A stretch of 46,631 nucleotides of DNA from NCBI GenBank assembly GCA_027624045.1, contig JAQBUE010000016.1, positions 1-46,631 of the forward strand. The letters run 5' to 3'. Position numbers and translations under genes: made by a program. This DNA comes from Acidobacteriota bacterium (lineage in GTDB: Bacteria > Acidobacteriota > Terriglobia > Bryobacterales > UBA6623). The notes under the pieces are model-generated. The model was not told where the DNA came from. It saw only the letters and a program-made list of their open reading frames with translations, and ran no database searches. Of the stretch, positions 42,701-46,631 are shown one piece after another; position 1 is the stretch's first letter; the number at the start of each line of letters is the position of its first letter.

Positions 42701-43712
42701 GGTCGCCGTCAGCAAAAAGGTTCCACCAGCCGGATCCCGTCATGTCCTGCCCCGTGATTCCGAGAGGAATGTCAATATTGTTGACGAGTACCTTTACGAC
42801 TTGGTTTATCTTGCCGAGACCCAGAAGTATTTCCATCCGGGTCAGGTTTCCGTCATTGCGGGCGAAGACGATGGGCGGTTCGATCCAAGACGTTCCGTAA
42901 ATCAGGGGAACGAAATCGTTGTAGCGTGCCTCGTTCGACACTGTTGCCGCGTCGTGTTGTCCCCGTTGGCCGTGGCTCCTGACCTGCACTGTCGGGGGGA
43001 CGAACTCAATGCCGCCGAACCGCCGCGTCGCGTTCGACGAACTGTCGGTGCTGAACATTCCGCGTGCCGTGCAGTCGCTACGCGTGAAGTTGCAGGTCGT
43101 GAAGGGCAAAGCCCCGTCGAGATTGCCGGTCCCGCCGACTTGATCCGCTGAATAGCCGCACCGGAAGAAGCGCGAGAAGGTTCCTTCCGTACCCCCGTTA
43201 CCAGCCTCTTGGCGTTCTTCGGCATTGCTGGGGAACTCCCACGGGCAGCGGCTTTGGATACGAACCGGTGGCAGCAGCACGCGCTGCATGTTCATGCGGT
43301 TGACGGCTGACAGGCGAACGCTTGCCTCGGTGATCTCGTCGGGTGGGTTCAGAAATCCCTGGAAGACAACAATGCTTTCCGACGCCGCCTCGTTGGCGAC
43401 AAGGTCGTAGAAAACGAAACGCGCTCTGAGTTGGGCGCCCTTGAAGCCCACGGCCGTTTCGATCTGTGAAAGAAGCGAGTCAGCGTTGGCCAAGGTAAAC
43501 GTGATCTTTGGAATGGCGTCAATGCCGTGATCGCTGGCAGCCTGTACTTCAAAGAAGTTATGGCGAAGGACTCGAGGGCTGTAGATCTCGGCGTCCACGG
43601 TCACGCCGTGAGTGCACCAGCGGAGAGAAGTTCCGCCGATCAGCTCGATATCCAGCAGGAGAATCGGCGTCTCCGTGACGGTTTGCTCTTTTATGTTAGC
43701 GATGGTGTCCAT
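39780..43712 (-). CDS. Baseplate hub/tail-tip protein (DUF2163/BR0599-like N-terminus plus fibre domains)
   Basis: 1310 residues. The N-terminal 300 resemble the DUF2163/phage BR0599 region of tail hubs: ILLLDIELIGGTSLRWCTHG, a long beta domain, then CPWEFPSNAEERQEAG and a Cys-rich tract (CNFTRSDCTARGMF) ending RRFGGIEFVPP. Residues about 300-720 look like a tail-tip J-type domain (YNDFVPLIYGTSWIEPPIV; YIEFETGVKALGQKVGDIIT). A fibronectin-like module lies near 790-880 (QTLYYAVSATDSDGRESNP), and several beta modules make up the rest. In R. capsulatus-type GTAs the DUF2163 protein and the host-recognition tail protein are separate; here they seem merged. It overlaps genes on both sides. Confidence 0.75.
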   Translation of the reverse strand: MDTIANIKEQTVTETPILLLDIELIGGTSLRWCTHGVTVDAEIYSPRVLRHNFFEVQAASDHGIDAIPKITFTLANADSLLSQIETAVGFKGAQLRARFVFYDLVANEAASESIVVFQGFLNPPDEITEASVRLSAVNRMNMQRVLLPPVRIQSRCPWEFPSNAEERQEAGNGGTEGTFSRFFRCGYSADQVGGTGNLDGALPFTTCNFTRSDCTARGMFSTDSSSNATRRFGGIEFVPPTVQVRSHGQRGQHDAATVSNEARYNDFVPLIYGTSWIEPPIVFARNDGNLTRMEILLGLGKINQVVKVLVNNIDIPLGITGQDMTGSGWWNLFADGDRHGGFNLNFVSFGGVPQGDPYGSMVALSVVVPNQINDGRVLPCVKVLLEGLRLDTFDSGGGALGQTFSDNPAWILLDVLRRSGWRRDEIDLPSFADAAAFCDETIAATDNQGNGISVKRFRCNLLLRSRRTAADVIRGIRNNARLQLTYTGEGKIAVRVDNSLALQQPSIPAGSNATAQVNGGWPAYVYTDGSTPGMASAILRKSNDEPAVRLWHRPTADTPNRFFIEFADEFNELQQDSLALLDSADIARTGQEIAGRLVADGLPTFDQAARILKFFLDKSIQGNKYIEFETGVKALGQKVGDIITVTYVREGLIGQPFRILKLQPSTNYRQVRITAQIHNDAWYQDTNGQLSLLPPTRRQPESEQGVPDPLYGDEFDEFGEEHFSITEFQITSSDGSILTEVEVGFKPPDVGQSLVAGIPLVSLQPNVQSPGGSIEGGQTLYYAVSATDSDGRESNPSFVVRATVPAGGSSYQIELTGLSFTAGAASFSVYRGPLPTRLFRIASGQAIAGSFTDTGLTAELTGAPDPRYDHANFYWRLEDTDEFFASDFGPDSVGSSLLNMTVDAFIGHSVRLLRGKGAGQERIIANNTATTVFVTSPWVVEPDESTIFVVSENTWHFGGRARSSPARFLVPNRGGQVIQITGRAANAQNIESLEGLALITRHRIGGGGLGVADSDVPPEPAFAVTVRGDGTLQFSPLAFPVLENTQSITTGTFQLYYRDELAGSGTILLAAAISDTDTSLTLTAAGSAIADDLIQVEGEILKVTQVTGGGTQYDVERGQCNSTAQSHAVNTPVYTLHERTVIAPFEKAFFGTTASGGWVRIEQIPNIRLACGELWVTNTFGRSPTTTNNYSMLPDGGLRTLRGGQFNFQVEGGLAVLANAVPTVSVQEPLSIRDVYAVVKQAPVGASIDLQINQDGSPLTTLTVAAGQTNSNVVNGAELPVLQSLANLTLDIVAVGTTFPGSDLTVTIRV

Positions 43713-44488
43713 AGGATACGGATGACTCCTGAATGCAGGCCTACTCCCTCAGCGCGGTCCGCGAGTGCATCTTGATCGAAACGCGCCGCGGGATACATGC
43801 CTGCTTGTTGGCCGGTCGGTTTGTAAACCGAAGCGGCTGGTTGCGCTTCTAGTTGCGGTCCGAAGATCTCGACTTGCGTGCCCGGCGGCATCTCAATTCG
43901 AAGAACCGTAAACGCTGATGCCGACACGTGGTCGTAGCGGGCCTCGTAGCGCTTCCATGCGTTGCTGCTGTCGATAACTGTTTTTGCCGCGTTCGGTCCG
44001 TCGTCATCGACCCGAAGTTCAACGCCGCTATCCGCCGTGCGAGCCCACACGCTTCCGGCGTATCGATAAGAAGCGGGGATGTTGAGACCCTGCCGGAACG
44101 ATTCGGTCGCACCGCTATTCGTAAGCCTCGTGGCCAGCGTGCCGCCCAGCGGATCAGGCTGGTTCTCCAGAAAGGAGACACCCGGGTCTTTGAGCCACAC
44201 TGCCTCGCTGAGAAGTTCGGACCAGGAAACAAGGTTCGCTCCGGGCTCAAGGAAAAGAAAGGTTCCCAGCCGTCCGTTGACCTCAACGAAAAGGTCCTCG
44301 ATTGCTTGCCACTCCGGGTCGCTCAGTTGATCGTATTGGAGCGCCCATCTGCGCTGCTCGAAGTCCACATCCTGCACCACGATCTCACTGCCATCCATGG
44401 ATTCGTTGATGATCGTGCGGTATTCGGTCCCGCGCTGGATCGGAAATTGAGCGATCGCGCCGCTGCTCAACTGGGGGAAGACGCTCAT
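43691..44488 (-). CDS. Tail-tip protein with N-terminal FPxLxxGAIxQ domain and C-terminal beta-sandwich
   Basis: 265 residues. The N-terminal 90 (FPQLSSGAIAQFPIQRGTEY, DFEQRRWALQYDQLSDPEWQ, GRLGTFLFLEPGANLV) match the neighbouring 44485-44859 protein in plan: FP-LxxGAIxQ, a Leu-rich helix, then a G-R-L-x-x-F box. DUF2460-like tail assembly proteins share this outline. The remainder (about 95-250) looks like a carbohydrate-binding-module-type beta-sandwich (YAGSVWARTADSGVELRVDD). Its start overlaps the previous gene's stop by four bases, and its 3' end overlaps the hub gene by 22 bp. Confidence 0.75.
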   Translation of the reverse strand: MSVFPQLSSGAIAQFPIQRGTEYRTIINESMDGSEIVVQDVDFEQRRWALQYDQLSDPEWQAIEDLFVEVNGRLGTFLFLEPGANLVSWSELLSEAVWLKDPGVSFLENQPDPLGGTLATRLTNSGATESFRQGLNIPASYRYAGSVWARTADSGVELRVDDDGPNAAKTVIDSSNAWKRYEARYDHVSASAFTVLRIEMPPGTQVEIFGPQLEAQPAASVYKPTGQQAGMYPAARFDQDALADRAEGVGLHSGVIRILWTPSLT

Positions 44489-44859
44489 ATGCCAACCGGG
44501 CCCACGACTGTGAATTCAGTCGAAGAATCCGCCTCGCCGTTCACGAATGTCGCCAGGCCGTCCTGCTCGAATCGGCACCCACTGATGGTCGCGCCGCTCC
44601 AGGGATCCTCGAAGTCGAAGCTTGTCAGTCGCCCTTTGTGTGCGCCGAAGAAGTTGACGAGTTGCGCCAACTCCGTGTCGGTTAGCAGGGAGAGCTTGAT
44701 CCGCCAACGTGTGCGAGCGCCACTGTGGTCTCGGTAACGCTGTTCGCCGAGGTCAATGTATCGTTGAACCCGGGTCGTAAAACTAGTTTCCCGTGTGCTC
44801 GGATACTGGGTAATAGCCCCCGTTCTTAGTTTTGGAAACGATATCATCTCCGCCATCAT
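44485..44859 (-). CDS. Short tail-tip protein, paralogue of the next gene's N-terminus
   Basis: About 124 residues from ATG 44859 (MMAEMISFPKLRTGAITQYP); ATG 44847 is also possible. A longer frame from 44979 runs through the 12-bp hairpin and has unlikely composition. The boxes are FPKLRTGAITQYPSTRE, RTRWRIKLSLLTDTELAQLV and NFFGAHKGRLTSFDFEDPWS. They align one for one with the N-terminal domain of the downstream protein, and more loosely with the remnant at 13532-14242. The stop overlaps the next start (ATGA). Confidence 0.7.
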   Translation of the reverse strand: MMAEMISFPKLRTGAITQYPSTRETSFTTRVQRYIDLGEQRYRDHSGARTRWRIKLSLLTDTELAQLVNFFGAHKGRLTSFDFEDPWSGATISGCRFEQDGLATFVNGEADSSTEFTVVGPVGI

Positions 44860-44914
44860 CCTTATTCGCGGCCGCGCGCGCCCGATGTGCTTAACTGGAT
44901 ACCGAGTCGGCCCG

Positions 44915-44949
44915 AGCCCGCACTTCTCAAGTGGTTTGAAGTGCGGGCT
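44915..44949. other. Strong 12-bp hairpin within the tail operon
   Basis: AGCCCGCACTTC (44915-44926) pairs perfectly with GAAGTGCGGGCT (44938-44949) around an 11-base loop. It lies in the 160-bp gap between the interrupted gene at 45020-45358 and the tail-tip genes. No T-run follows on either strand. It may be an RNA processing or partial termination site. Confidence 0.6.
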
Positions 44950-45019
44950 AACTGTGGGCCGAACGCGTTCTACACCCATCTTTCTGAGAAACCGTCCGCC
45001 TGGGTCCTTCGAAACTGCA

Positions 45020-45358
45020 CTAACCCAGCGTTCGGAACACTGGTGTCAGAACGCGTTCTGCTGTTTGGTTCAGAGGCGAACCGCCCGCCGTCGATGTCAC
45101 TTTCAGGTAAGCGATCCCCACAAGCTTCGTGAAGTCCAACGGAATATACTGCCCTGCGTCCGCCGTGACCGTGAGCAGCGACCCGACATCGTGTACCTCG
45201 TGGTAAACCGTCCCGTCAGGACTTGCGCTAAACCCGAGGTCCGCCGCATCCCAGGCGGCCGGCATATAGATGCCCACCAGTGTTTCACTAATTACTTTGA
45301 GTGGGCTCGACTGACTTTATCCTGAACTAATTGTGATACGACCCGTCTTAGGCGACAT
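45020..45358 (-). pseudogene. Phage-like tail gene interrupted by an in-frame TAA at codon 14
   Basis: ATG 45358 is preceded by AAGGAG (45373-45368) nine bases upstream, a strong start. Thirteen codons (MSPKTGRITISSG) are followed by TAA at 45319-45317. The same frame then stays open for 98 more codons to 45020: SQSSPLKVISETLVGIYMPA, WDAADLGFSASPDG, a beta-rich chain ending VFRTLG. A single C-to-T change in CAA (Gln) would create the stop. Translation could restart at GTG 45277 and give 85 residues. The composition (small beta protein with a phage context) suggests a head-tail or tail accessory protein. It is either a recent nonsense mutation, a readthrough site or a sequencing error. Confidence 0.7.
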
Positions 45359-45419
45359 GTCAATACACTCCTTCGATTCTTATTTCAACGAACTGCTGCT
45401 GATACTCCGCGATCTATCT

Positions 45420-46025
45420 TCAGCTTGACCGCTGATCTTCCGGCTTCTCCTCGTCGTCCTTGGTAATAACGCCCCCTGGGACAAAAGGATGCCACTTCGG
45501 TGGTACGATACCTCGCCGGAAGCTCGTAATCTGGTAAGTCGACACCACGTGATGAGGGTAGTTAATGATCTGCCAGGCGGATGAATCGTAATCTTTGAGG
45601 TCCGATTCCAGGAAGCGACCCATCCAGCCGAAGCGGCCCTCGTAGAATGTCGGCTTGCCGAGTAGCCATTTGACCAGTACGGCCGTCGACTCGCTGATCT
45701 GCTGCTCGGCGTACCCGGGTGGGATCCCGATGCTTTTGAAATGATCGAGGTCTTCGTCCCACTGCACCTTGGCCGCCTCGAACGAAATGAGCGCCCTTCT
45801 TTCGAGGTGCCGAAAGTCTGTCCATCTCGGCCGTTGACCGAATAGTTTGTCGAACCCCTCGGGTAGCAGGTTGTTGGGGCGGCGCGTGCCGGCCAGCCAG
45901 GGCTTCGGGTCAGAGAAGGGAGTCACCAACCACCACTCACCCCCGTACTCAGGCGGCGCTTGGCGGTACGGCCCTATTGGCGCCATCCAATGCTCAGGAA
46001 CCTCATTAAGTCGCAGACTTCTCAT
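45420..46025 (-). CDS. Phage-associated hypothetical protein
   Basis: 201 residues. ATG 46025 has AAGGAG (46042-46037) eleven bases upstream, followed by TG, the same ribosome-binding context as the next gene in the operon. The chain is rich in Trp, Pro and aromatic residues: EYGGEWWLVTPFSDPKPWLA, RFGWMGRFLESDLKDYDSS, AWQIINYPHHVVSTYQITSF. The C-terminus is acidic (KDDEEKPEDQRSS). I recognise no family. It is a 61-bp step upstream of the interrupted gene, and operon position suggests a virion or assembly role. Confidence 0.65.
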   Translation of the reverse strand: MRSLRLNEVPEHWMAPIGPYRQAPPEYGGEWWLVTPFSDPKPWLAGTRRPNNLLPEGFDKLFGQRPRWTDFRHLERRALISFEAAKVQWDEDLDHFKSIGIPPGYAEQQISESTAVLVKWLLGKPTFYEGRFGWMGRFLESDLKDYDSSAWQIINYPHHVVSTYQITSFRRGIVPPKWHPFVPGGVITKDDEEKPEDQRSS

Positions 46026-46057
46026 AGTTCAACTCACTCCTTGTATTTGTTGTCTTC

Positions 46058-46591
46058 TTAAACTTCACTCACGATGTCGTTTAACGGATGCATGTGAAGC
46101 ATGGCGTCTCGCACTGCCCGTGCGATGTCGCTTGAGCGATCCATGAACGATTGCGAATCCATGGCGCTGACGTTGACGACGACCTGCGCGGAAGCAGGCT
46201 GCGACTGAGGCTGAACTGTACGAACCTGTTCACTTTGCCCGCGAACAACCCTCGGAAATCCCGTCAGTACGTTACTTCGATTGGCGGCTTCAAGATCAAT
46301 GCCAGGCGGAAGATCGAACGGCGTATGCTGAACAGCCTTTTCTTTCTCACCCCGAAACAGTCCCGCGATCTTCAGCCCCAGCGATGCCAACCCCAGCCCA
46401 CTGCTCAGGAAACTCGATCCGCCACTTCCCTGCTGCTGAAGGCCAACGAGACTGCCGAAAACACCTCGAATGCCGTCGACGATCGATTTTGACGTGTCGT
46501 CCAATACGTCGGTATTCCGCGTGACGGACTGCGTCAAAGACTCCACGGCCCTTGTTGTTTGGCCTAGCAGCCTGTGGTGGAAGTCCCACAT
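46058..46591 (-). CDS. Tail-associated protein with tape-measure-like C-terminus, possibly 5'-partial
   Basis: 177 residues from ATG 46591, but no ribosome-binding site precedes it and the frame stays open to the window edge, so the true start may lie beyond 46631. An N-terminal helical stretch (QTTRAVESLTQSVTRNTDVL) leads to a Gly/Ser-rich hydrophobic segment (SSFLSSGLGLASLGLKIAGL). A disordered Gln/Pro linker comes next, and the C-terminal block VVVNVSAMDSQSFMDRSSDI ends in a helix. The VxVNVxAMDSxSF block recalls C-termini of tape-measure or tail chaperone-like proteins in acidobacterial prophage regions; this is recollection, not a search result. Confidence 0.6.
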   Translation of the reverse strand: MWDFHHRLLGQTTRAVESLTQSVTRNTDVLDDTSKSIVDGIRGVFGSLVGLQQQGSGGSSFLSSGLGLASLGLKIAGLFRGEKEKAVQHTPFDLPPGIDLEAANRSNVLTGFPRVVRGQSEQVRTVQPQSQPASAQVVVNVSAMDSQSFMDRSSDIARAVRDAMLHMHPLNDIVSEV

Positions 46592-46631
46592 TGAAACAAG
46601 AGTCGATAAACTTGTTCTATGGCAATGGGAC

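Noticed and set aside
1..46631. tRNA, rRNA and integrase attachment sites
   Set aside because: I looked for T-loop consensus strings, cloverleaf arms and tyrosine-integrase motifs and saw none; without a covariance search this is not exhaustive.

Overview
The window reads as chromosomal DNA of a GC-rich, diderm, LPS-making bacterium. It is most likely an acidobacterium of the Bryobacterales/Solibacter type, an inference from gene content only. The supporting genes are a TonB protein with a cytoplasmic N-terminal extension, an adjacent DUF1552/DUF1592-type pair, a fused WaaA-LpxK protein, heptosyltransferase, Lgt/LspA, and many short dispersed hairpin repeats. I found no tRNA, rRNA, CRISPR array or intact transposase.

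Layout. 0.2-4.8 kb: two P-loop NTPases (the second with 43-residue TPR-like repeats) followed by a convergent MazEF toxin-antitoxin pair. 5.1-12.3 kb: housekeeping and envelope genes (lgt, lspA, tonB, an MscS channel, an AI-2E-type exporter, a cysteine desulfurase, a SAM hydroxide adenosyltransferase). 12.3-14.6 kb: a repeat-rich accessory islet with an XRE regulator, a tiny upstream reading frame and a stranded phage-tail-like remnant. 14.6-21.6 kb: a TPR/outer-membrane-barrel protein with a periplasmic hydrolase-like partner, then MerR, SurE and an unusual Mur-ligase-like protein. 21.7-22.7 kb: an unidentified small membrane/coiled-coil module. 23.1-26.3 kb: a PAS-GGDEF-EAL protein. 26.5-29.8 kb: the DUF1552/DUF1592-type pair. 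30-37 kb: two tandem TPR paralogues, lipid A/core LPS genes and a metallo-beta-lactamase-fold protein. 37.1-46.6 kb: a minus-strand phage or gene-transfer-agent-like tail-tip operon that probably runs off the right edge.

The most interesting signals are these. First, a 16-bp palindrome ACAAC-N6-GTTGT occurs twice, head to tail, over the promoter of the first NTPase gene and once over the promoter of the XRE locus, suggesting one repressor links two accessory loci 13 kb apart. Second, the XRE gene is preceded by an ATGA-coupled 37-codon reading frame that looks like the surviving N-terminus of a larger DUF6932-like protein. Third, a tail gene in the phage-like operon carries an in-frame TAA at codon 14, behind a strong ribosome-binding site. 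Fourth, a dispersed hairpin repeat shows a compensatory base-pair change between its two copies. Fifth, a PelB/PgaA-like and PelA/PgaB-like pair may be an undescribed exopolysaccharide export unit.

All family names come from motifs read by eye. No database search was possible, and start codons are judged from context.
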